Source of the DNA: Perkinsus marinus ATCC 50983
Taxonomy: Eukaryota > Perkinsozoa > Perkinsida > Perkinsidae
Length of the DNA: 64,000 nucleotides
Direction of reading: 5' to 3'
Assembly: GCF_000006405.1 (NCBI RefSeq)
Contig: NW_003208496.1
Location: 64,724-128,723, forward strand
This document shows positions 45,501 to 54,502 of this stretch, piece after piece. How positions within the stretch are numbered: position 1 is the stretch's first letter; each line of letters begins with the position of its first letter. The position numbers and the translations under genes are program-made. Under the pieces are notes generated by a model that saw only the letters and a list, made by a program, of their open reading frames with translations, was not told the DNA's origin and ran no database searches.

Positions 45501-45941
45501 TGAGGTCTTCTCGGGGCTGCCCCTTTACGCGTTGACAGTGGTTCGGGTACGGTTGAACTACTCGATGGCGAGAGGCTAGGGCCCACGAGGAAGGGGTCAC
45601 TGAGATGGATCTACATATGCCACGGAGCCTCGAACATTCGGCACCAGTTGAAACAAGTCCAATAGGATGAGGAACCATACAAAATGTAGAATAGCAGAGA
45701 GGCGCCTTCGAACTGGTCTAGGGCTGCCACAGTGGCAGTGCCACTAGCGTTACCTCCTCGAGCTGAACTCAACGAGCTTGCAAAAGCTAGCGTCTGCAAG
45801 CCACAAGGTGTCTGTTTTCATCTTGATAAGGTAGTTCAGTCCGGATTTCTCATCTACCCACTTTGGTGGCGAGCCATCAAGCGTGTCTGACATAAGACTA
45901 CGCGGGTGTCCCGAGTTCTCGAGGCTTACCGTTACTCTCAT
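42549..45941 (-). CDS. Unrecognised intron-rich gene, unit 2 (fuller copy)
   Basis: Possible first exon from ATG at 45941 (MRVTVSLENSGHPRSLMSDT, just outside the duplicated block). Probable exons follow at about 45586-45287 (LSDRIRDCEMNLLQESVLDC), 45110-44905 (KPVTFTPAKCTRDIMRAEFE, VTVEADPVSLASTSRTWAQ), about 44840-44690 (MADDGSRIGLVVYHLKTHLV), about 44160-44030 (LGDPVGLYDGEIAPNDGALQ), about 43185-43080 (IFFIPTSDEELVLAVIPAP) and the terminal exon ending at 42549. No domain, signal or repeat was recognised. The exon chain is tentative, but open frames separated by GT...AG stretches on one strand support a real gene. It is convergent with the membrane-protein gene. Confidence 0.4.
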
Positions 45942-45949
45942 TATGACTA

Positions 45950-46382
45950 CGCGTGCTAGGTGATGACGGAGGGATGAGCTTCTGCCTCCATCGCACTATA
46001 GCCTCAACACACTCAATTGAGGCCTGCATGAGACGACATCGCGGTTACTTCTCTCAAACTATATCGAGGCGGGTGGACTCACTTCCCTGAGGGCCAGCAG
46101 ATTCGCGACAAGCTCAGCGCGCAACTGTGCGGAATTCAAGGCATTGGGTTGCTCGCTCACCACCTTGTCGATTTGATCTGAAATCAGTCTGCTGGGATAA
46201 AGTTCCTATACAGTTAGGATACAGCCTTTAGCAGACCTGACCCACGAGCTTTTATACTAAGTTGTAGGATCGAGCGCATGAGTCTGAACTCCGTTAACGT
46301 TCACTTGGTTGAGAAGCACGCCAATATTTCGGACGCGCTACGCAAGAGCTACTACGGGCAATAGTAGCTACTCAACCATGTA
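45950..46382. other. Intergenic stretch
   Basis: No gene or known element is seen. Confidence 0.4.
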
Positions 46383-47106
46383 TTAGTGGTTGGATAGGCC
46401 CCTGGCGCTCAACGGAATTGAGACTTTCCCTTTGGGAATTTGATTTAAACCCACCAAACCCAGGCTGAGAGACAACGTTACTGTCTGACCGAGTTTCTGT
46501 ATGATGCCTTCCCTGTGCAGAACTGCCCTCATCGCCTTCTGCACCGGGGCGATATCACGAGCCAATCGATCTGCTTCTGCTACTAATATAGAGGGCCTCG
46601 TCCCGGGATGGAAGAATGCTTCAGCGTAGTGCCTGGACGATCCGGCTGAGCGACAAGAGCCGACAGAAAGAGAGACCTTCGATGGATCTGTGGTATTCTG
46701 AAGCTCCGCCAACACTGACGTATGTGGTTCACAAGTTGTGGCACTAGCTGTTCCCGTTCATTGGCGCGGCCAGGGAACCTCTGCCGCCCAAGCATAGGAG
46801 CACGAGGAGGTCTCCTCTGGGCCGCAGAAACGCCATGAGAACTGTGTAGAAACAGACACGTCACATTAGGAGGGATGCAGAGATATGCGCAGTTTGCAGA
46901 TCTTTCGACAACCCGGCTTACGAGACTGTGAAAGATGTTTTCCTTTTCGCAGCCCTCAGCTGTTTCCTTCGAAGCATAGCGCGATACCCCACGCAGCTAG
47001 CGTCTTGTAAAGGATCGTACTCGGGTATCTTGTCGAGGTAGAATCTATCGTTCCAACCACATCGACGCTTGGCCTGAGTAAGGTGGAGTGACTCCACTAG
47101 AATCAC
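46383..47106 (-). CDS. Unrecognised small protein, two or three exons
   Basis: A frame from ATG at 47106 encodes ESLHLTQAKRRCGWNDRFYL and a basic stretch MLRRKQLRAAKRKT before an in-frame stop at 46920. Candidate introns lead to a second part (about 46720-46383) reading FFHPGTRPSILVAEADRLAR and a helical AVLHREGIIQKLGQTVTL before the stop at 46383. The splice chain between 46920 and 46720 is unclear. No domain was recognised. The basic N-terminal half might suggest an RNA- or ribosome-associated protein, but that is speculation. Confidence 0.35.
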
Positions 47107-48023
47107 CCGCAGTTGTCAGCGGATTTTGAGAAGTAATCAGGAAAGCCCATGACCCTAAAATAGGCCCCCTATGCACAGGAATCAATTGAGCAAAAATATA
47201 ATCTAACGGAATGAAATGCTAGTCGTTAGTCCAAGTCATGGCTATGTCGCCTTCTGGGAGATTCTTGTCAATTTTCTGTGATTTTAGGCGACGAATACCT
47301 GTATTTTCTCCACGGCGGCTTGGCCAGGCCGATACCGCGGCGGAAGAAGATTCAGTTCGCTGACTCTGCTTGACCGTAGAGGATCAGTCCGGATCGATCT
47401 TTTTCCTACTGAGCTCATGGGGATCTTCAGTGGGGAAACCATTGACAGTAGAAAGCCTCGTGACTGCAACTCGTCATCCCTACTACACCTTTTCAACCTC
47501 TATTTCACCATTAAAAACTTCAATCTCATCAGGCGAGCGACTTCGTGCGTCATTTGTAATACAATCCGGCAATGTCACTTTTTTGCTAATATTGCGGATT
47601 TGCCATATGCTATAAAATCCGACAGTCTCACTTATTTGCTCCTGTGTACACGCTACTTTCTCAGTAACGAACTAGCAACCACATTTATACCCTGGCAATG
47701 ACTGGTATTGATTACAGCAAGCAAATTTTCAAAGTAGCACATTTAGAAGTGCTTTCAAGCTAGTCGCGCTTTTCGCCACTTTTTTTGCTGCATTGTATTT
47801 TTTACCGGAGTACTTCACACAGTAGCACTTTTACACCCAACGGTGATTCTATGACAGGATTCCTGTCTGTCTTTATTTATTTATTTCCTTTTCAAGCTTG
47901 GATAACAGTTTTATCCTGTTCTAACTCATCCAACTCAAATATTGTGCGCGCGTATTGAACTTGCTCGCTTGGCTAGTCTTGAAAAACCATACTGAGCATG
48001 ATTCATCCGAATTGAACTCGGAT
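47107..48023. other. Intergenic stretch left of the retrotransposon
   Basis: AT-rich in part, with T runs near 47780 and an ATTTATTTATTT tract near 47873. A minus-strand frame 47496-47284 (ending PPRYRPGQAAVEKIQVFVA) might be an exon but has no support beyond being open. Confidence 0.35.
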
Positions 48024-48027
48024 GATT

Positions 48028-48489
48028 TGTGGACGGGAATTTAATGGGCCCCGACCAATTCGCCCCTCTATATCGGCAATCGCCCCTTGCACGTTCTGCC
48101 TCGAACTCGTAGATTCCACGGCAGTAACTTCACTTGTTAATTCGGCATTTAAGGGTATCGTAGTATTAGCGGCAATATTATAAGTATCATCAGCGGTATC
48201 ATCAGCGGTATCATCAACGGCATCATCAACGGTATCATCAGCGGTATCATCAACGGTATCATCAACGGTATCATCAGCGGTCTCATTAACTGGTATCGTA
48301 GGGCTTCCGGTCGCGCCTCTCCTACCACTTCCCGCAGAACGCAAGGCTGCTCTGACTCTGGGTGGCATAAGGGGAACAGACAGAAAAGATTGGACACTAA
48401 CGTCTCAATAGTTGGGGTATATCGAGAGTGCGTGAGATTGCAAGAAATCTACTTTACGTTCACCCGGTGAACTTCACCGCACTCCCACA
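48028..48489 (-). repeat. 3' LTR (462 bp)
   Basis: Identical to the 5' LTR except for eight instead of five 12-bp units encoding (A/V)DDT. It therefore carries a copy of the gag start, open from 48368 and ending just outside the LTR at 48003. Confidence 0.93.
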
Positions 48490-49711
48490 TCCCGGTCCTC
48501 TTGATTACGGACTGTCCCTAGTCCGTAGGCGACATAGAAATAAGGATACAGTGAGTAGCCTACGGTACTATCGCACCACCCCGTCAAATAACGTGACCTT
48601 CCAGCGGTGTTATAGTGACAGGCATTTCTCCTCACAGGTCATCGAACAATGTACCGTAGGGTAAAATTGGACGAAACAAAGCCACCCAACGATCTATGGG
48701 CGGGAGCATCTGAAGTCATTGTAAACCACAACTTACTGACAGCATCCTTGACTGGGAGGCTCATGCCATACCACAGTCACTGATGTAAGCGAGTAGGCAG
48801 TGGAACATCAAAGGTCACTGTAACGCATTCCTGATCGACAGTATCATCGACTAGATGAATCGAGGCATATCAGAGTCAATGATGCGAACAACTGGGCAGT
48901 GACTGCGGCCGCATTCTCCCGGACCGACAAAGTTCAGAACGCGCAGATATCATCGCCGCCGGCCATAGACCACTGAATAGAGCAGATATTGCCGCAGCTA
49001 GTCGCACGCCCTCGTTAACAACCTGTAGACCCTCATCAATAGCGCGAACGAAATAGCTATGACGGTGCTCGGACCGACTCGACTAGTGACATCAAATAAA
49101 GATAACCCCCGTCGACTTAGACCGTCCTGGACCGACTCGACTAGTGACATCAAATAAAGATAACCTCCGTCGACTTGGACCGACTTATGACATAAAATAA
49201 AGATAATCCTCGCCACTTGACACAAGCATATTCCAGCTATAAGGCAGCTAAATCCCGCACAATTGAGATTATAAGCGACCATAGACCACTGAATAGAGCA
49301 GACATTATCGCAGCTAGTCGCACGCCCTCGTTAACAACTTGCAGGCCCTCACCAATAGCGCGAACGAAATAGCTGTGACGGTGCTCGGACCGACTCGACT
49401 AGTGACATCAAATAAAGATAACCCTCGCCACGTGACAATAAGGCAGCTCAATCGCACACAATTGAGATTATAGGCTCTGATGAACACGAGATCGACAAAC
49501 AATCTCGTGCTTGAAAAAGAGCCAGTGTGACGCAACCCCCCTTCTTTTTTTTTTTAGTTTTCTTTTTTTTTTGTTTCTTTTTTGTTTTCTTTCTTTTTGA
49601 CAATCTTTACTTTTTTTTATACCGCTCGCAGGGCGTCACTACTGCGTGGCGGTCCTCCTCGGACGGAGTGTTTTTTTTTTTTAAAACAACAATAGGGAAA
49701 AAGTCTGGGCA
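48490..49711 (-). other. Retrotransposon 3' untranslated region with direct repeats and poly-A-type tracts
   Basis: A block of about 147 bp (48963-49109) recurs 316 bp downstream (49279-49425). Inside it, gaccgactcgactagtgaca and the following aataaagataacc recur several more times at roughly 60-bp spacing. T-rich tracts at 49546-49617 and 49671-49682 (A-rich on the coding strand) follow the pol stop. No ORF is supported. Confidence 0.8.
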
Positions 49712-52700
49712 TCACAGAGGGGAGGTGGTGGGTGACCGCCCCGAATGCAGACCGTAGATCTCGAGATCGGCAACAGCTGAGGCACGAAGATACCCGCGAG
49801 AGTCTAGAGCATCCACATGCATAATATTGTTGCCGAGTACCTCACATACTCGCATACGGAAAGTGCGACCATTAACCTTTCCCACCGTCACGAAGACTCC
49901 CCCATTCAAACGGTGCCGATAAGAGGGCCGGAATGGTCCGTGCCAGGGCGCCTTGGAATCCTTCGGTAAGTCATGCAAATGTAATAGGAGTCGGCCATTA
50001 TCAGCATGCCTCTCAATGACACGCCCAACATGCCAGACTTTTCGGTCGTCAGTGGAACCGGCGACGAGAAGAATCGTACCCACTCCCACAGAGTCGGGAA
50101 TGACATTGAAATCCCAAAAATCCGCAGGTGGTGGTAGACTGTATCGCTTTTCATAATAACCTCTCATATCCTCAGGACAGTCGACCATATAGTTGGTATG
50201 AGCCACAAACGAATCGAGCCAGACACTCCCAGGATCCAGACTATCAGCGAGCAGGTAGTTGACAGCACTCAGCTTCTTCACCACAACATAAGGTCCATGC
50301 CAACGGCGAACCAACTTTGAGGATCCTCCTCGCATATCACCCAACTCACGATAGTATAGGACATGGGAGCCGAGAGGAAAATCCTCTACTCGGGATTCGT
50401 CATTCCATTCTTCCTCCCGTCTGTCCTGAGAGAAGCTGCGCACCGAAGCAAAACGTTCACGGATTTTCGTAAGCGTGCGCTTCAATTTAATATAATAATC
50501 ATCAACTTCGGGCTTCACCTGGGACAGCACATCTTGTAACATCTGATCGAGCATAGTATGAGGGATACGACCATATAACAACTCGAATGGGGAAAACCCA
50601 CAATCTCGTCTCGGAATAACACGTAGAGCATGCTGGACAACCGGCAAGGCTCGCCACCACTCCCCTCCGAACTCCTCAGCCCAGATCTTGAGTTTGCGCA
50701 CCAACTCCTGGTTTATACGCTCTGTGCACCCATTAGTCTGGGGCCGGTGCCCCGAGGACACGAGATGAGTTATGTTGAGGGTCCGACAGATGCTGCCCAT
50801 AACATCGTTCAGGAATTCTCCTCCTCGATCCGACAGTAGTTCACAAAATGGGCCATGTCGCAATATCCAATTGTCCACGATAGCTTGTGCCACCTCCTTA
50901 GCTTCCTTAGTGTAAAGTGGAGCCAATTCCAACCATCCAGTATAGACGTCTAACATAACCAAACAATAAAGAGGGAATGCCGACTGATCCTGCGGAGTGT
51001 ACTGAGGTAAATGAATTGGGCCAACCAAATCAATACCCACCCGTTGCATCGCAGCAGCAACATGACGTGAATGTTGATGCACATTACCGTAAACCGAGGG
51101 CCCCCTCCTGATACTACGACAAGTTATGCAGCGGCGGACGTAATCAGAGCAATCACGCCACATGCCCTTCCAGTAGAACTGTCTCCTCAGCATATTATAC
51201 ATCCCATACCGACCAGGATGGCCGCTTTCGAGCCCATTATGGTAGAGGTCAAGAAGAGAGGCACGTAGGGCTTGGGGAACCACAATTTGATGGAAGATTG
51301 TGTCGAGCGACTCATCATACTGCGTGCGCTTCAAGAGCTGGTCTAAATAATGTCGCTCCGCCTTCGCTCGGATCTTAAGAACCGTATCTTTGGTCAGTCC
51401 CGCAGTGTCACCGTTGAGGAACTTGATGAGGGGTCCAATCTCCGGATCCTCTTCTTGCAACTGCTTCACATATCGGAGCGTTTCCGATGAAGGATCGCGA
51501 CGACGAAGGTCCGCGAGTAATGATGCGTCCAAAGACTGCTGAATTCCTTCCGGAACCTCGCCATCGTCAGCCTCCTGCACCCCGGGATTATCATAATCTA
51601 TTGCAGCTTGTAATCCCTCACACTCGGCATCCCCTTCGCTGAAATTTCTCTTGCAGCTCGTACAGTAGAGCGAGCCAGTAGCACGCGGTCGCCTGCAGGT
51701 ATCATTCTTACAGAGATCCACACAGTATTTGCAGAGGCGCTCTATACCATCCGAGAGATCGGCAGTCCTAGTACAGCCGTACTTCTGGCAGGGATTACTA
51801 TAGGCTGCTTGACGCCGAGTTCGAGATGCCGACGGAGATGGTTGTAGCCTACGCACCGGTTTGTGATGAACCATCGCTTCTGCCGCCTTACGGACAGCGA
51901 CGTCGTCAGGATCCTCGCTACCGGTAAAGCAAGTATAACTCGATAACGCCTCCTCAACTTCCTCCACGAGTAACGGCCCAATCCATTCTACCAATTCGGG
52001 GGCGAGCAACGGTAGGAATGTAGATGAAGACACATCAATCTCCTTAGAAAGCGGAAAGCCTATATCCAGGGCGGCCGTTGCAGTCTCCATACCTACAACA
52101 CCGCGGCACTTAACCAGACGAATACCTCCACGTTCAATCCTAACAGCCTCAAATGTAACACTGGGATGGAGCTGCTTGACTGCCGCGAGGACAGCTTTTA
52201 GCGGACGCCGAACAGTCCAGGTTTCTGGTGACATCCCAAGGTGACTCTTGGAGATGGGAACCACACCGCACACATGTCCAACCCACTCCTGTAACAATAG
52301 GTTCGCACTGGATGGCAAGTCATCATAACCAATATAGTCAATCTTCTCACAGCATTCGACCACACCTGCTATAACACGATCCTTCAATTCTAGTAGTAGT
52401 TTCACCACCGGGGACCGCTTGCAGTCGGCCTTCGTCAATACCACTGATCGGATAGAAAGGGGTGGTTCAGGACCGAGTTTAGCAACCTTGTTGAGAAGCT
52501 CCTGAAACCCCGAGCTGTCGCGGGACACGTCACATTGCTCCATATCACCGATCACCACCATCCGACTTCCTATTCCGGCGCGAGTGAGCACGGCCCATAA
52601 TTCCGACGCCGAGCAATTTTGAGCCTCGTCGAGTATCAGCCAAGTGTCGTCCAAAGAGTAACCACGGATCATCGAGATCGGTATGACTTGTATGCTGCCC

Positions 52701-54502
52701 TCCGCTTGCAACTCCTTCACCCTCCCCTCCGACAAAAACCGGGAGAGGTAACTCAGGAGCGGGCGCACCCAGAGAGCCATCTTCTCCGCGACGCTTCCCT
52801 TAACATATCCGATATCCCTACCAACGGGCACCACGGGTCGCGTTATGATGATTCTTTTAACCCTGCCCCTGTCGAGCGATTTGGCAGCCGCCTCACAAGC
52901 CAGCATGGATTTTCCCGTTCCGGCCGGTCCGGATACCAGTACAACCTCCGCACGCGGGTCCTCTAGAGCCTCGAGATACTCGGATGTCTTCTCTGCCATC
53001 CCGCTGCCCTCCTGAACTGTCGCCACTTCGACGGGTACGGTCGAGCCCCCCTGCCCCTCTAGCGGCTTGGGAGAGACTCTACTCAGCATATCAGCAACCG
53101 CATTCAGTCTCCCTTCCCGATGTACAATCTCAATGCCGTATGCCGAGAGCCTTATAGCCCAACGCATCAGACGCGGCGTGGTGTGTTCGGTAGTCAGCAG
53201 CCAGCGCAAGTTTGCAGCATCAGTGACCAATTTGAAGGGTCTATCTTGCAGGTAAGGCCGGAACTCCTCGACGAATATGACGGCAGCGTAACATTCCTTC
53301 TCCTGAGAGGTCCAACTCCTCTCAAGATCACCTACGGCTCTCGAGCCGTAAGCGATCACTCTCTCTCTGTGCTCCGCGTCCCTTTGAATCAGAACTCCTC
53401 CATACCCAACATCAGATGCATCCGTGTGCAACTCAAATTCTTTGCTGAAATTCGGCCAAACGAGGAGAGGGTCAGAGGTCAACAACCGCTTGAGTTCGGC
53501 GACCGCGATATCACATTCGTTGTCCCAACCAACGCCGTCCTTCTTGAGAACCGCTCGCAATGGCGCGGTGACGCGAGAATAGTCCTTCAACCACTTCCGG
53601 AAATAATTGGTGCTCCCCAGAAAACTCCGGATATTCTTGAGTGGGGAGTCTCGTCCCAGCGGCATGTCGAGTATGGCATTCACCTTAGCCTCATCCATAC
53701 GAACGCCTTCGGCAGATATACGCATTCCAACGTACTTCAGAGTTGTGCGGAAGAGTTGCATTTTCCTCGCAGTCAGCGTGATGTGGGCATCTCGAGTCAA
53801 ATCAAAGAATAATTCTAATGCCTCGAAGTGGCCTGCCCTCAGCAGCGAGTACAGGACCGCGTCATCCAAATAGAGAATACAGCACCGGTATAAGATTGGA
53901 GCATAAGCACGATTCATGCCGCGCTGATAAGTCGGAGGACTGCCCGCTAGTCCCATAGGCATCCTCCTCCACTGGAACTGGCCCACATGCGTCCCAAACG
54001 CGGTGAGATATCTCGACTTTGAAGCCAATGGCACCTGCCAGAATCCACTCTTGGCATCGAAGGCAGAGTATATCTTCGACGAACTGAGCTCATCAAGCAC
54101 TTGTGCAACCAGGGGAAGCGGGTACCGAGGGATCTCCGTGAGCTGGTTCAGTCTTCTGAAGTCCTGGACCACCCTCCAGCCGCCACCCTTTTTTGCGATG
54201 AACATGACTGGGGACTGCCACTCGCTCTGGGACGGCTCGATAAGGTTCTGGGAGAGAAGGTCCTTGACATGCTCCTCCAGGGCTTGCTTCTGCTCGGGTG
54301 ACATACGGTAGGGTGCACAGTAGACTGGATGGGCGCCCGGAGACAGCTGTATCTCATGAAACACCCCAGTCATCTCCGGAAGATCACGGCCCTCATAATC
54401 AAATACATCCCAATGCCTCAGAACCAGTTCTTCTAACCGGGCCTTCTCTGTCGAGTTACCCGCCACGCAGGTCTCATCAAGATGCAAGTGAGATCGCACC
54501 AT
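49712..54502 (-). CDS. Pol ORF: reverse transcriptase, RNase H, PhoH-type ATPase, C4 zinc motifs, integrase
   Basis: 1596 codons, all intact. RT: about 70-250, with YLDD at 211-214. RNase H: about 350-470, with D361, E403 and D428. PhoH-type P-loop ATPase: about 515-705, with Walker A GPAGTGKS (525-532), TRPVVPVGRDIGYVKGSVAE, IPISMIRGYSLDD and Walker B ILDEAQN (623-629) followed by VVIGDMEQCD. Tandem C4 motifs: C905-x4-C-x13-C-x2-C927 and C931-x4-C-x10-C-x2-C950. Integrase: zinc site H1088-x6-H1095...C1125-x2-C1128, catalytic D1158, D1225, E1261 (D,D35E), then the WHGPY module at 1401-1405. A further 150 residues at the C-terminus are unrecognised. The ORF overlaps the upstream ORF by 70 nt in the -1 frame. 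It would copy and integrate the element; the PhoH domain's role is unknown, possibly RNA or DNA remodelling. Confidence 0.93.
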   Translation of the reverse strand: MVRSHLHLDETCVAGNSTEKARLEELVLRHWDVFDYEGRDLPEMTGVFHEIQLSPGAHPVYCAPYRMSPEQKQALEEHVKDLLSQNLIEPSQSEWQSPVMFIAKKGGGWRVVQDFRRLNQLTEIPRYPLPLVAQVLDELSSSKIYSAFDAKSGFWQVPLASKSRYLTAFGTHVGQFQWRRMPMGLAGSPPTYQRGMNRAYAPILYRCCILYLDDAVLYSLLRAGHFEALELFFDLTRDAHITLTARKMQLFRTTLKYVGMRISAEGVRMDEAKVNAILDMPLGRDSPLKNIRSFLGSTNYFRKWLKDYSRVTAPLRAVLKKDGVGWDNECDIAVAELKRLLTSDPLLVWPNFSKEFELHTDASDVGYGGVLIQRDAEHRERVIAYGSRAVGDLERSWTSQEKECYAAVIFVEEFRPYLQDRPFKLVTDAANLRWLLTTEHTTPRLMRWAIRLSAYGIEIVHREGRLNAVADMLSRVSPKPLEGQGGSTVPVEVATVQEGSGMAEKTSEYLEALEDPRAEVVLVSGPAGTGKSMLACEAAAKSLDRGRVKRIIITRPVVPVGRDIGYVKGSVAEKMALWVRPLLSYLSRFLSEGRVKELQAEGSIQVIPISMIRGYSLDDTWLILDEAQNCSASELWAVLTRAGIGSRMVVIGDMEQCDVSRDSSGFQELLNKVAKLGPEPPLSIRSVVLTKADCKRSPVVKLLLELKDRVIAGVVECCEKIDYIGYDDLPSSANLLLQEWVGHVCGVVPISKSHLGMSPETWTVRRPLKAVLAAVKQLHPSVTFEAVRIERGGIRLVKCRGVVGMETATAALDIGFPLSKEIDVSSSTFLPLLAPELVEWIGPLLVEEVEEALSSYTCFTGSEDPDDVAVRKAAEAMVHHKPVRRLQPSPSASRTRRQAAYSNPCQKYGCTRTADLSDGIERLCKYCVDLCKNDTCRRPRATGSLYCTSCKRNFSEGDAECEGLQAAIDYDNPGVQEADDGEVPEGIQQSLDASLLADLRRRDPSSETLRYVKQLQEEDPEIGPLIKFLNGDTAGLTKDTVLKIRAKAERHYLDQLLKRTQYDESLDTIFHQIVVPQALRASLLDLYHNGLESGHPGRYGMYNMLRRQFYWKGMWRDCSDYVRRCITCRSIRRGPSVYGNVHQHSRHVAAAMQRVGIDLVGPIHLPQYTPQDQSAFPLYCLVMLDVYTGWLELAPLYTKEAKEVAQAIVDNWILRHGPFCELLSDRGGEFLNDVMGSICRTLNITHLVSSGHRPQTNGCTERINQELVRKLKIWAEEFGGEWWRALPVVQHALRVIPRRDCGFSPFELLYGRIPHTMLDQMLQDVLSQVKPEVDDYYIKLKRTLTKIRERFASVRSFSQDRREEEWNDESRVEDFPLGSHVLYYRELGDMRGGSSKLVRRWHGPYVVVKKLSAVNYLLADSLDPGSVWLDSFVAHTNYMVDCPEDMRGYYEKRYSLPPPADFWDFNVIPDSVGVGTILLVAGSTDDRKVWHVGRVIERHADNGRLLLHLHDLPKDSKAPWHGPFRPSYRHRLNGGVFVTVGKVNGRTFRMRVCEVLGNNIMHVDALDSRGYLRASAVADLEIYGLHSGRSPTTSPL

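Larger units (their letters stand above)
37823..45789 (+). repeat. Tandem segmental duplication, unit 2 (about 8.0 kb including gap)
   Basis: Direct repeat of unit 1, starting immediately after it. It is longer because it retains blocks deleted from unit 1 and contains a 100-N gap plus about 263 bp of overlap duplicate. Homology fades at about 45789. Confidence 0.9.

Noticed and set aside
48003-48368. A separate small gene with (A/V)DDT repeats left of the retrotransposon
   Set aside because: It is the LTR-encoded start of gag carried by the 3' LTR, running into flanking DNA. It is not an independent gene.
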